A DNA stretch of 64,000 bases from Uranotaenia lowii (GCF_029784155.1 NC_073693.1:143342853-143406852); one strand, 5' to 3'; shown: positions 26,561 to 37,440, counted from the first letter of the stretch. The notes: generated by a model not told the origin, from the sequence alone. A program made the numbers and translations.

Positions 26561-27139
26561 GGGATACGTCCCACTTTTTTAGAAAATTTCCCGCCGTCCT
26601 GCTTTTTTCTCAAAATGATCCCTCTTTTCTGACAAAACTTTTGTCGTAAAGTCAACCTTCTCCTATTCTACCTCTCCAAAATTGTTGGTCCGTGCTTGAT
26701 GAAAACGCTTCTTTTAAAATCTCTTTCCGAACATTTTCAACTCCTGGCTTTTTCTAATCTTCTTTTAATCATTTATGGTTTTCAAAACTAGAAAGGTTCT
26801 AACTTAAAGAACATGACTTTCACCAAAAAGCTCGCTCGCTTATCTTAGCATCACCATAACAACCTGGTTCAGTTAAGCGTTCTTTGAGCACGTTCTAGCG
26901 ATGTCCAAATTTTCGTTTGAAGAAAATATTCTTCAAGTTGCTTCCAAATGATGATGGCTCCAGATGTTTCTGCCGATTCCTTTTGAATGTAAACCTTAAG
27001 GAAAAACTCTAATTCCAGATGAAATAGAACATGACAAAGTTCGAATTAAAATTTTAGACTTATTTTCAATCCAAGGTTTCATAATAAATATCACGTTTTT
27101 TGCGAAAAAAGTATTTGACTTTTTTGGTTTAACCCTAAA
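26561..27139. other. AT-rich DNA, possible older element remnant
   Basis: GGGATACGTCCC and repeated CCC.CTTTTTT words at 26560-26650 have weak relatives near 27670-27735 (CTCACTTTTTTCTG), which could be the two ends of one decayed element around 27140-27468. No coding signal. Confidence 0.3.
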
Positions 27140-27468
27140 TATCTGCCATGGTTTTCTGTGACGCAATTTCCTTGAATTAATTGAAATTTTTTGAAAAATT
27201 GGGTCTTTTTTACATTTTTTTTTAATGCAAAATAATTTTTTTAAAGCAAAATCAAATGACCTTTCTTATTAATCTCTTCCAATCTTAACTTAGAAAACCG
27301 AAATTTATATTGATATTGAAAATAAAATTTTGTATAAAATTTAAAAAAAATCTATGAAATCTGTGAATATTCCCAAAATTCTGTTTTCTATGACACAGAT
27401 TCTGTGATGTAGAAATTAACTCAGAATTCTGTGAAATTATAGAATTTTCTGTGATTACGGCAACCTTG
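27140..27468 (-). mobile_element. hAT-like word element, CACAGAATTTT family (fragment)
   Basis: On the minus strand the terminus CAAGGTTGCCGTAATCACAG is followed by repeated CACAGAAT words. It matches the plus-strand element at 36384-36760. The other end is too decayed to place. Confidence 0.6.
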
Positions 27469-27892
27469 CTTGACTACAATATTTTCGACTTAAGTTTTCG
27501 CAGTATACAAAAAAAAGTTTTCTTAAGAATAAATTTTTTAAAACAAAATTCATGTATCCATATTTGATTACTTTCTACGAACTCTTTAAGCTGAAGGAAT
27601 ACATACATATATGTATGTATGTATAAGAATGGTCATAAAAATCAGGTTTCTAAGAATTTCTAAAATTACCCGCATTTTCAGCAATGTTATGCTTTTTTCG
27701 TGAAATGTCTCACTTTTTTCTGAAAGTTTCTGGTAAGCCTAACTTAAAAGTATGTTTAACCTAATCTTGAAATACACAGAAGGGCTCTAGACTGACTCAA
27801 AATTGCATCGTAATAAAAAGGTTCTGTAAAAAGTCAGAATTATTGATGCAACGATACGGTAACGATACGCGAAAACTGCAAGTATTTACCTA
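27469..27892. other. AT-rich DNA
   Basis: A palindromic ACATACATATATGTATGTAT microsatellite lies near 27601-27624. Nothing else is supported. Confidence 0.5.
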
Positions 27893-27894
27893 TT

Positions 27895-28266
27895 TGTAAA
27901 CCGCTACCTGCGGATTATCATTCGCGCTTGGTGGCCTGGCAACTGGATCTCGAATGAGAACTACATCGCCGGTGTTATCAAAGGGCGCTAGAAATCGAGA
28001 TTCGGGAACGTAAGTGGAGATGGATTGGGCACACGCTACGAAAAGTTGAAAACGAGATTTGCAAAGAGGCGTTAGATTGGTATCCAGAAGGACATCGAAG
28101 AAGAGGCAGACCCAGAAACTCGTGGCGGCGAAGCCTAGCCGCCGAAATCCGAACTGTCGACGAGAATCTTGACTGGGACCAAGTGAAGACGCTGGCTCCG
28201 GATCGTCAATAGTGGAGGTCTTTTACCACGGCCCTTTGCACCGGAGGATTGGCGCGGGAACGTTAA
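27895..28266 (+). pseudogene. 3' end of an RTE-clade LINE reverse transcriptase ORF
   Basis: The translation contains the C-terminal signature of RTE elements: a WWPGNWISNE stretch, then RERKWRWIGHTLRK, a GHRRRGRPRNSWRR block, and a D..WDQVKTLAPDR segment. A single-base-type frameshift lies near 27965-27975, and an in-frame TAG at 28210-28212 precedes the expected end. The final TAA is at 28264-28266 and is followed by AAGTAAGTA, the short tandem tail typical of RTE elements. The 5' part, including the catalytic domain, is absent, as expected for 5'-truncated insertion. Non-functional. Confidence 0.82.
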
Positions 28267-28276
28267 GCAAGTAAGT

Positions 28277-28350
28277 ATCCTGATAACCTGACAAACCTCA
28301 GTTATTCCCTGATTTTCAAAATATTCCTGTTTTCCCTGATGTTTGTGTAA
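28277..28350 (+). repeat. Fragment of the CCTGATTTT word element
   Basis: CCTGATAACCTGAC is followed by CCCTGATTTTCAAAATATTCC and CCCTGATG, resembling the interior of the hAT-like element at 34579-35028. It directly abuts the RTE tail. Confidence 0.5.
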
Positions 28351-30349
28351 AAAAAGGGTCACTAATATCTCGAAATCTAATATGAGCCAGATTTCTCTTG
28401 ATTTTTTGTTTAGAACTTCTGAATTTGCTAAAAAAATGTTGACAATCCTTATCAGAGTTCCAAGATATCACAGGAACGTAAAGAGAAGGAACCCAATATG
28501 TTATTGAGTATAAAATAATTTCCTCTGTACGAAATCTGTGTTCACGTTTCATAATTGAATGTTTAGAGCAAATTTTGTCCTCGAAATCCTGCAATCGAAT
28601 CAAATAGTTTCATACGGTTCATTGAACGATCACTTAACGTACATTCATAAAGGTGTCTCTAATTCAAAACAATTCTAGAAGAAGCATCGAAATCTTGCAC
28701 ATTAACCTCTGAACCATTGAATTCTACTTCAGAATAAGCAACTGGCCAATAATGCCGGCATCCAGTCAGAAATCCAGCACCTCCTGACGCCGTTTGTGTA
28801 TGTGTACTAACAAGAGTGGAAATTATTTATTGATGACGTGTGCGATTTCCAATCACGGGCTATACGCCACGTCAACACGCTTGCACGCAAGCATGCACGC
28901 ATTACGCACGCACGCTTTCGGTTTTGCAGATGTCTGTAACAAGGAGCTCGATACATATTTATGCCTACATGTGGTGGAAAGGAAAATCTGAAGGGGGAAA
29001 GTGGTAGGTTGGATGAATGGATGGTTGGTTTTCGGCGGGGAGCACTCTGACTGGTTCCACAATCAGAGCCGTGCGGCGCGTCATGAATTCCGATTCGAGT
29101 GGTTCCGGTTGTGGCCAACACAACAAGTGAAATGTATTCGTTGTGTGAATTTGCCATAACGTGAGAAGCGAGAAACGAGAAAAGGGAATGGGAGCCGCTG
29201 ACTGGTTTCGTGACATGGCCTGGCAAGTAAACTCAACCACACACATTTGCCCGCCCATATTTTCCATACCGCTTAAATGTCAACAGGAGTGACGCAGCTT
29301 CAAGTGTTCGGGAACGTAAGCCGGGCATTATTATTATTATTATTATCGAAGGCGTCAATATATTTCACGAAGTTGACGGGATTTCATGTACGCCGCGGTA
29401 TTGATACGTATGTACTCGTACGCGTCGGCAGTATGAAAATCTGCTGCAGTGATAAAGTTTTATGAATACGGTATATGTAGCGAGTTTCGGTTTATGTTGT
29501 TTAGTAACCTCACCAGTAACGCTTGTTGAACTTTTCCCATTTTATTAACGATATTATTCTGGAAGAATTGAAAAACTCCACGTTTCAAAATTTAGACGTT
29601 CCCTAAAAAAAATAAAACCACCACTGTCTAAGGTGGATGGCGTGAATCTATGATGCTAATCAGCTGTGACTAACGGAGGGCAGCAGAGGGGGGCGTGAAG
29701 ATTTTCACAGCTTTTCTACGAGGATTGACCAGCACCGGTAAAGCCAACCGTGTCGCGTTGTCTGCTGACGTATGCCAAACATGGGCAAATCAGTAGATAT
29801 CTGTTCGTGCGTTTGTGTAAAATTGTTGTACGAACAGCTGCCGCTCGTCATTATGATGATGATAGTTTCGCTTCGGATGAAGCAATTAGGTAGACTCTGA
29901 ATCCTCTCTCTAGAGGAAGAATATTACGTGGAAAACATTTTCTCTTGGGAGGTTAACGATACGAAGAATTGTGTGAATGGAACTACAAATATTCATGTGG
30001 GTTTTATTTTGATTTCATGGTGGAAATTAATAATTTATTTATCCTTTTATTAACTAACTGACTGAATTTCATAGAGTGTGACTTGTTTCATTGAAATACA
30101 TAGAACAATTTGTTCAACAATTTAAATATTTTTTGAATCCAGATAGATTTTTTTAAAACTAGTCAGTCTTCTGTAAGCATTTTAGGTAAGATGCGTTGAA
30201 TTAAGAGTACTTACAGCAAATTGCATCACGGAAAATAATGCTGGACAAAATTATCCCGCCCTTTAGTCCGGAAATTGGAGTAAATGTAGTTTAGAATGCA
30301 TTGTTTTGATTGTTTGTTTACCGCTTTTGTTTTTATGCAAAAAGGAAAA
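28351..30349. other. Less AT-rich island without a recognised gene
   Basis: From about 28640 to 29960 composition is balanced and I see no repeat family. Overlapping open frames on the minus strand (28807-29267) have no motifs. An (ATT)7 tract sits near 29327-29347. Repeated GCACGCA words lie at 28880-28915. Possible conserved non-coding DNA; inference only. Confidence 0.35.
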
Positions 30350-30629
30350 ATGGCTCACTCAAAATCAACATTGTGGTTCGATTTTGCTCAAGCCTCCGTC
30401 CGAGTTGTGTTCCGATGTCGTGATAAGAAACTTGACATCGGAACACAACTCAGACTTTTGCAATCAACGATTAAGAATTATCTACGGGTGGCAACTAAAA
30501 TTTTGGAATTTTTTCGAGGCCCCAATACTCAAACATAAACGAGGTCAGAGAAAAAAGAGAGTGTGTATGTGTTAGCTTTTTTCTGACAGTATTCTTTGTT
30601 TTGTTTATGTTTGCCCAGTTTTCCTCATA

Positions 30630-30917
30630 ATGCCGTCGAAACAAGAAGCGTTTCGCGAGCGCGTTGTACAGTTCTACGAACTGCACAAAAATCTCAGAAA
30701 AAGTATACAGTACAACATTTTAAAAGTGAAAATGTGGCGGCTTCCACTGTCAAAGTCCTTTTCTTTGGACACAAAAGGACTTCGTTTTCTGTCTCGTGCC
30801 TTCAACAAGGATTCACTGAGCCAACGGAATGCCGTCAAACAGTTCAAATGTTCTCATCAGTTCATTAGCAAGACATTGAAAAAAGTTGGAATTATGTGCC
30901 GGAAGAAGACAAGAGGA
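30630..30917 (+). pseudogene. mariner transposase, N-terminal part
   Basis: Starts MPSKQEAFRERVVQFYE, typical of the paired helix-turn-helix DNA-binding region of maT-type mariner transposases. It then slips to another frame (VQHFKSENVAASTV) and back (NKDSLSQRNAVKQFKCS, then ISKTLKKVGIMCRKK), the second HTH. The two frameshifts, between about 30700 and 30790, make it non-functional. The reading ends at the nested foldback at 30918. Confidence 0.8.
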
Positions 30918-33166
30918 CAGAGGTGCAAAGAGATCCCTTTACGCTACATGCAGTGCCGATTCTTACAGCCCGACGTCAGCCACGAAAGAATCATCTTGCA
31001 AAGTTGCAAACTGATTCTTTTCCCCTTACGTGCAGAACGTCGAACGTGTCTGCAAGTAAAAGTCAACTGCGCGATGACTGCACGTTCCGAAAATTACAAA
31101 CGATTCTCCGAAGTTAGGGACAGTTTCAAACTTGCAAGCCCGAAGATAAAATCCCTTGAGCCGAACAGAAAGAATCATTTCCGAAGATAGCTACAGTCTG
31201 CAAGTTGCTTGCTTGCAGACTTGCAGCGCGGCGATGTACGTTTGCAAATTTGCAAGTTGCAAGTTACAGAACGGTGGACTCGTTCTTGTGCGGATGGATT
31301 CGTTCCACTAACCTAAGCTAAGACCGACCGAACCGAATCCACGGAGGAAGAAAGTGATAGGCCGAAGAACCACCGCCACCGACCATCTATTCAGTTGCCG
31401 TTCAGCCATCGAAGCGTGCGCGCGTAGCGTATGTACATGGCTATCAGCATAACGCTCGGCGCGCCGTACTACAAAAGTAAGGACATGATGGAGTTGTTGT
31501 TGGTGCCTTCGTGCTCGTTTCGTTTCCTTCTAGACGGATTCGAAAGGAAGTGGTGCTCAAATTTTATGGTCGAAAGCGTGATATGTTTAACCGTGAAACG
31601 TCCAGCTTTTTATAAGCAGTTTCGTAATATCTGAAATATATACAACTGTAGAGTAAGATTTTTAAAATTAAAGTTTCTACGAAGATTGCAAGTAATTTTG
31701 GCTTTGAAGTCAAAGAAATTTTGTTGGTTTTTTCCTTCTGTTGAAACGAAATTCTGATGAAAATTTGTACCAAAATGAATCATAGATATTTTTCAAAGTA
31801 TAACTTAAAACGCTTTACAGTCTTCAGCAAAGAAGTAAAACATAATATATAGTCAATGATTGATTTATCATAGAACTGTTTTTTAAAAGCCTTATCAGTA
31901 AAACTGGATGCGATAGACAAAATCTCACCAAATATTCGAGTTCAGTACGCCAAAATCATTCAAAACCAGTAATGAAACATTGATAGAAGATTTGAATCAA
32001 ACAGAGTGTGGAGTTTTTGAGTTCAAGGTTGGAATGACGACGAACAAGCACTGAATTTCTATTGAGTTTTGAACTGAGCTGTACAAACTTTCTGTAAAAA
32101 ACCAAATGAGTGTTGCAGACCACAGAAGAAGACATGACTCCCAAGATTACTTGGTAAAGATGACGTGATTCTTATACATGTCTAAGCAAATGAAACTGAA
32201 TTCTAAATTTGAAATTTACACAATTTCATCTGTGATCCTACTAATCAAGTGATCCTGCCTTCGGAAAATCGATTGAAATTTCGGGACGTAACTTCAAAGA
32301 AGTTTTCGGGACGAAACTTCAAAGAATTTTAACGCAGCACTGTTTTAAAACATCATAGATGATTTTTCAACATAGTTTGGATCAGTTTTATATAACAACT
32401 TTGTGTTCATAAATAACTTGTTAGATGACAAAGTTATAATCAAAACTAATTTGCTTGTATTAGCTTTGATGATTTATATCAATCACCCTGGTATGATAAT
32501 TGAAAACTAAAATAACAGTTGGGCACCACTTCCTTTCGAATCCGTCTTAGAAGAAAACGAAACGAACACGAAGGCACCAACAACAACAACTCCATCATGT
32601 CCTTGCTCTTGTTGTACGGCATGCCGCGCGTTATGCTGATAGCCATGTACATACGCTACGCATGCACGCTTCGATGGCTGAACGGCAACTGAATGGATAG
32701 TCGACGGCACCTCGGCCTATCACTTTCTTCCTCCATGGATTCGGTTCGGTCGGTCTTAGGTTAGTGGAACGAATCCAACCACACAAGAACGGGTCCACCG
32801 TTCTGTAACTTGCAAGTTTGAAAACGTACATCGCACCATCCCGCTGCATGCAAGCAACTTGCAGACTGTAGCTATCTTCGGAAATGATTCTTTCTGTTCG
32901 GCTCAAGGGATTTTATCTTCGGGCTTGCAAGTTTGCAACTGTTCCTAACTTCGGAGAATCGTTTGTAATTTTCGGAACGTGCAGTCAAAGGATTTTACCG
33001 CGCGGCTGACTTTTACTTGCAGACACGTTCGACGTTCTGCACATAAGGCAGAAAGAATCAGTTTGCAACTTTGCTAGACGATTCTTTCGGGGCTGACGGC
33101 GGGCTGTTAGAGTCGGCTAAAAGTCGTGCGCTACATGCTACATGTAGGGATCTCTTTGCACCTCTG
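30918..33166. mobile_element. 2.25-kb foldback element nested in the mariner
   Basis: Arms 30918-31560 and 32521-33166 are inverted copies. The termini CAGAGGTGCAAAGAGATCCC and GGGATCTCTTTGCACCTCTG fit the hAT pattern (CAGRGGTG). The arms are relatively GC-rich and carry repeated TTGCAAG words, whereas the 960-bp spacer is AT-rich with no ORF of note. The 8 bp on either side (CAAGAGGA, CCGCTGGA) do not match, and the mariner reading frame is missing several tens of codons here, consistent with a deletion at or after insertion. Confidence 0.8.
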
Positions 33167-33167
33167 C

Positions 33168-33760
33168 CGCTGGATGATAAAAAAATGATTCTGTCGATCC
33201 GAAACGATCCAAAACTATTCCAAGGATAATTCTACTAAATCTTCGAACATTAAATACAAGTTTAATCATAAAATTGACCAGAAAGTTATGCTGTACATCG
33301 CCAATTCCGAGAGAGGCATTTCTAAGCCATGGTTCAAGGCGACTGGTTTGGCTATCAATCAAGATGTGTACTAGAATGAATTTTTGAAGAAAAATTTGAT
33401 GCCGTTTCTACACAAACATCATGTAGATGTACAATACGTGTTTTGGCCGTCATCACATTATGCCAAAAAAACACAATCCTTCGTGAATTGATACCCATTT
33501 GATCCCATTTGTACCCGAAAACCACAACCCGAAGATATTTTTGGTATTTGGGCTCATTGGTATAAAAAATAATTGGAGAGCCAAGGACTACAAATTATTG
33601 ACTGGTAGAATCAAGAGATGTATTCACAAAGTTGACATGAAAGCCGTTCCACGCTCTTGTTCCGACATCAAATGGAAGCCTCGTCGAAAAGCCGGTCAGT
33701 GGACCGTTTTCAACAGGTCACTTATTTTTTTTCAACAATGGGCAATGTACCTCTAATTCC
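33168..33760 (+). pseudogene. mariner transposase, catalytic C-terminal part
   Basis: Resumes with LDDKK, the first catalytic aspartate block. An in-frame block KVMLYIANSERGISKPWFKA is followed by TGLAINQDVY, and then by a stop and the NEFLKK..MPFLHKHHVD segment. The second catalytic block reads VFWPSSHYAKK (near 33439-33468): compared with the family form WPDLASSHYA three residues are missing, including the catalytic D. The third acidic block is recognisable as PEDIFGIW (about 33526-33549) but in a shifted frame, and IKNNWRAKD...RIKRCIHKVDM follows. Inactive by stop, deletion and frameshifts. Confidence 0.83.
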
Positions 33761-34191
33761 GATACATCAATGTCCAAGTACATTTATTTTTTTCACAGCT
33801 TGAACGAGAAATTCCAAAATTTTAGTTACCATCCGTTACGAAAGCAATGGGTCCGCAAACTGTACCGGCAGCAGAGATGTTAAAATCGCGAGTCTACATA
33901 CTCGCACTTTGCCCTTCTTTGCAGAACGATTTTATTGCGTTAAACTCAATCTGCAATAATGCTATCTAAAATTCAACTCGGAAAGCATCAGGAATTAAGC
34001 TTCGGGTAAACTCGGCAGGAGTAAACAGCAATCGGGGGAAACATCAGCGAAGCAAACGAACAGTTCTGCGAATTAAAGAAAAAATCGTTTTCGTTCGGCA
34101 GCCGAACACATCAATCGGACAACGCATGGGGGCGTGGCTAAAAGTGATAGATACAAGGGAACGGGAAACGAGCGAAGAGAAGGGTGCGAGG

Positions 34192-34472
34192 CAGCCTTGC
34201 CAGATCTACGGATTTCTCCGTAGTTCTACGGATTTTGACCATTTCTACGGAGCTACGGATCGATGCTCCAAATCTACGGATTTTCAACATTTCCTACGGA
34301 TTTTCTACGGAGTATCGAATAAATTCAAGGGATTCTGCGGATAAATGAAAATTGTACCTGACAACCAAAAAAAAAAAAAAAAGGTCATCAAGTTTTATTT
34401 AGCCGAAAACAGTACATTTTTCGATTTTCGTGAAATCTACGGACTTGAGCGGTTTTCAATCTGGCAACGCTG
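34192..34472. mobile_element. hAT-like non-autonomous element B, 281 bp, CTACGGATTTT words
   Basis: The 8-bp target duplication GTGCGAGG is perfect (34184-34191 and 34473-34480). Inverted termini are CAGCCTTGCCAGAT and ATCTGGCAACGCTG. The interior contains CTACGGA eight times, often as CTACGGATTTT, plus an A15 run near 34367. Nested in element A. Confidence 0.92.
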
Positions 34473-34578
34473 GTGCGAGGAATGTTAACTCGGTCCGTCG
34501 GGCAACGATCGCTCGTGAGCATTCGTGTACGGTAAGCTTCGTTCTGTTGTTTCGTTGGTGTGATTTTATTCCTGCGAG

Positions 34579-35028
34579 CAGAGATGCCAATGTGCCTGAT
34601 TTTTCAGGCGTTGCCTGATTTTTCGAGGCTCTGCCTGACAACCTGATAAGCCATTAAATTTCCCTGATTTTTGAAAATATGCCTGATTTTGCCTGATTTT
34701 TGCGAATGTCGTGAAAAATGGGTAGTAAGGAACTGGAGTAGGTACCATAGCTGAAATAATAAGTGAAAAAGTGGCTGAATCAAAGCAATCGAAAGATTCC
34801 CGTTAATTTTTATTCAAGAAGAGAATTAAAGGGAATCTTTCGATTTCTTTGATGCAGTAGAATTATAACTAAGTAGGCTAACAAGAGTGAAAATATGGAG
34901 CGACGACCAAAAAAAAAAAAAAGGTCAGCACTTAAAGCGAAATTTCCGTTACTTTTACGTAGCCTGATTTTGCCTGATTTTTATTTCGCCAGTTCCCTGA
35001 TTTTTGAAAATAAATGTTGGCAACCCTG
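34579..35028. mobile_element. hAT-like non-autonomous element C, 450 bp, CCTGATTTT words
   Basis: The 8-bp target duplication CCTGCGAG is perfect (34571-34578 and 35029-35036). Inverted termini are CAGAGATGCCAA and TTGGCAACCCTG. CCTGATTTT occurs eight times, four at each end, all in the plus orientation. Nested in element A, about 100 bp from element B. Confidence 0.92.
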
Positions 35029-35553
35029 CCTGCGAGGCATGGAAAACATCAATTCGGAACTGTTCGCTTCGTTTTGTGTGCAATCACGTCATGATTGGAA
35101 CGAAGATAAAATCAATCTGCACACAACAAGTTAAACTCGGAAAAAATCAGCCGAATGATTTCCGAAGCGAGTTTACACACCGCTGACCGGCAGAAGCTGA
35201 CGAAGGCTCATTGCTCCATAACGAATTCCGAGACTTATGACGTCAAAGCAAACCACCGGCAGCGAACTTTTGGAGTGAGTGAGAAAGAAGAAACTTTCAA
35301 AATTTGCCGAGATATAAGGGGACAGCTAGCCCAAGGAAATATCAACGAATCAATCGACATTAGTGTCCTACCTCAAGGACTACGGAACCGGATTTTACAG
35401 CTCTACACTCCCCTTCGTCAAAACCACTACGGGGCAAATAGTGCATTGATCGGTGTGATCAGGACGATTAACCGTTACTCTGAACACTTTGATTTCGGAA
35501 CATCGAGGGATTCATTTAGAAGAAAAATGTTAATAGCGTTTAGGTCTAGGTAG

Positions 35554-36383
35554 TTTGTGTAAACTTTTTTTTTTAAATTATTTTTATTATTTTGTTTTGT
35601 GTCCATTTAATCATTGGGATCAACATGTGCTCCGTTGATTTGTTACCAAATAAACAAATAAACAAATGTCTAGATAAACAAATGTCTAAACGCGTTTGTT
35701 CACTCTCACTAGAGGTGGAACTGTGTTTAGTTGGGTTACTTGCATCTGTAATCAACATGGAATATAAAACAGGACATCGGAGATTGGTAACACCTTCACC
35801 ACCTACCGTCAAAAGTTGAAATAAACTGAAAGGTGTGTAACGTACAGACATTTTCAGATAATCTGCTTATGTGTAGAAGGACGGATGCAAGAAAGCCACT
35901 TATTTGAGGGTAGATATGGAAGACCAAAGTCGAAATAATAAACAAGCAGGGAGAATTTCAAGTCCAGAACTCTAAGTAGAGGTGCGTAACATGATCATGC
36001 TTAGGAGGGTTGTATTCGAGCTGTATCTAAGACAGGACTTGCTGAGATTTGTGGCATTTTCCTAATTGGCTGACATCGATCTTAAAAGGTGAACTCCACC
36101 AGGTTTTCTGACCTTGGGTCTCACCACGAAATGCGATTAAACAATTCTTCTTGTAATGTCTCTTCTATTTACGACTCAAGGCTCCCCCAAATAACTCATG
36201 ATTTACGCACAAAAATCTCTTCTTGATGATTCGAGGCCATACTTCTCCTCTACACGACTTGACACCTGATCTTTCCTCTAGTGACTCGAGATCTGATCTC
36301 TGTTCGTAATGACTTGAGGGAGAATGTGGCTGCGCCAGATTTTGACAACTTGATTCAGTTAGAAAAGACGAGCGTGTAGCTAC
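35554..36383. other. 3' flank of the split ORF; no further gene
   Basis: T-rich sequence, then AATAAA motifs at about 35648-35665, which could serve as poly(A) signals for the ORF ending at 35553. No other feature is supported to 36383. Confidence 0.4.
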
Positions 36384-36760
36384 CAAGGTTGCCGAAATCA
36401 CAGAAAAATCTGTAATTTCACAGAATTTTGAGCATATTTTCATCACAGAATCTGTGTCACAGAACACAGAATTTTGAATTATTTCACAGATTTCACAATT
36501 TTTTTAATTTTTAATGGATTTCCGAAATTATGATTTTTTTTGGACAATATAAAATTTAGATTTCTCACTTTGAATTAGAAAAGTATGATAAGATTGGTAA
36601 TGATAATTGATTTTGCCCAACTAAAATATGAAATAGACCCAATTTATCATGAACTTTCTATGAAATTCAAGGAAACAGCCTCACAGAAATCCATCACAGA
36701 ATTTTTTGGTAAAACCACAGAAAGTCAGTTTTTTTCTCTCAAAAACACAGAATTTTTTCG
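36384..36760 (+). mobile_element. hAT-like word element, CACAGAATTTT family
   Basis: Starts CAAGGTTGCCGAAATCACAG and holds about ten CACAGA words, several as CACAGAATTTT. It matches 27140-27468 in the opposite orientation. The right terminus is degenerate (about 36750-36770) and no target duplication can be placed. Confidence 0.65.
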
Positions 36761-37254
36761 ACAAATATGTTGGTTTGCTGGATTTTCTTGATAAATATTA
36801 GTTAGGATTGATGACCTGGCCACAATCAATTACGAACTCTTGACTAGAACTCAAGCGGGCATCAAGTGAAGATCGCCAACAGGGAAGATCTATTATTTAG
36901 GTCCTTTGTGTCGGATGATCGGAGGTACAGTAGATGCCATCCGAATACTGATTGGACCAAGGGATTGAAATCAAGAGAGAATTCTTTGCATTTGGAGTGC
37001 TAATGCTCAAAATTCTACAACTGCTTCACAAATTGCAACAATTTGCAACAATTAGCACATTTTCACTCTCTCCGTGCACTGGATTCTCTCATTTGAACTC
37101 AAACTTTCTAATTTTCTCTAACAAATTGCCACAATTTACCACAAATTCACCATTGGCTGCACAATTTGTGTGATCATTGACGAATTTTCTCCCTTCATTT
37201 CAGTTCCCCGGATTGGACAGGCAAATCGCAAACTCACGGGCAAAATGATGCAGG
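36761..37254. other. No gene seen
   Basis: Contains repeated short TTGCAACAATT words near 37028-37050. Nothing coding is supported. Confidence 0.4.
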
Positions 37255-37440
37255 AGCTCTACATGTACACAATCAAGCGAAACAAGAAAAATATTTCATG
37301 GCATTTTCTTTCTATTGGATTATTCATCCCAGAAACAAGAAAATAATAAAAATTGCCGTCAGTAAGAATCGAATTCACAACCGTTTTCGATCTTCATTTT
37401 GCCCGCTTGAACAGTGTACCACCTCACAGCAAACATGAAA
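37255..37440 (-). mobile_element. tRNA-derived SINE, second family, copy 1
   Basis: On the minus strand the head carries an A-box-like GTGGTACACTGTTCAAGCGG and a B-box-like AATTCGATTC, then a tail containing TTTCTGGGATGAATAATCC and TTGTTTCGCTTGATTG. The tail is shared with the minus-strand copy at 59435-59880. Confidence 0.65.

Larger units (their letters stand above)
30485..33836 (+). mobile_element. mariner-family (maT/ITmD37D-like) transposon with a nested insertion
   Basis: Inverted termini GGTGGCAACTAAAATTTTGG (left, from 30487) and CCAAAATTTTAGTTACCATCC (right, ending 33834) agree with a few mismatches over about 33 bp, and TA lies on both sides (30483-30484; 33837-33838). The inside reads as a mariner-type transposase in two pieces. 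A 2.25-kb foldback occupies 30918-33166. Without it about 1.1 kb remains, less than the usual 1.3 kb, so some internal sequence is lost. The insertion splits the ORF that starts at 30350. Confidence 0.85.
33872..35185. mobile_element. hAT-like non-autonomous element A, host of two further insertions
   Basis: The 8-bp target duplication ACCGGCAG is perfect (33864-33871 and 35186-35193). Termini CAGAGATGTTAAAATCGC and the complement of GCGAGTTTACACACCGCTG agree imperfectly, beginning CAG as in hAT elements. Subtracting elements B and C leaves about 567 bp, whose halves are partly inverted copies (for example GAACAGTTCTGCGAATTAA near 34061 against the inverse of TCAATTCGGAACTGTTCG near 35050). 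No transposase. Confidence 0.85.
30350..35553 (+). pseudogene. 175-codon ORF of unknown function split by transposons
   Basis: Three coding blocks, 30350-30484, 33839-33871 and 35194-35553, join in one frame with no stop once two insertions and one copy of each target duplication (TA; ACCGGCAG) are subtracted. Block lengths are 45, 11 and 119 codons plus a TAG stop. The start AAAAATGG has a good insect initiation context; AATAAA signals follow at about 35648-35665. The product is basic and begins MAHSKSTLWFDF; the middle holds a K/R-rich stretch and the end SFRRKMLIAFRSR. I recognise no family, signal peptide or membrane segment. An 18-bp perfect inverted repeat lies in codons 18-35. It could be a host gene disrupted in this haplotype or an ORF of an older element. 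As it stands it cannot make the joined protein unless 3.4 and 1.3 kb are spliced out. Confidence 0.6.

Noticed and set aside
28807..29267. 139- and 100-codon minus-strand frames
   Set aside because: They overlap in different frames, show no motif, and lie in an island that is balanced in composition, where long open frames arise by chance.
33788..33800. A 3' splice site (T-rich tract then CACAG) that might start a host exon
   Set aside because: It lies within the mariner just before its right terminus, and no donor in the left block gives a joined open frame.
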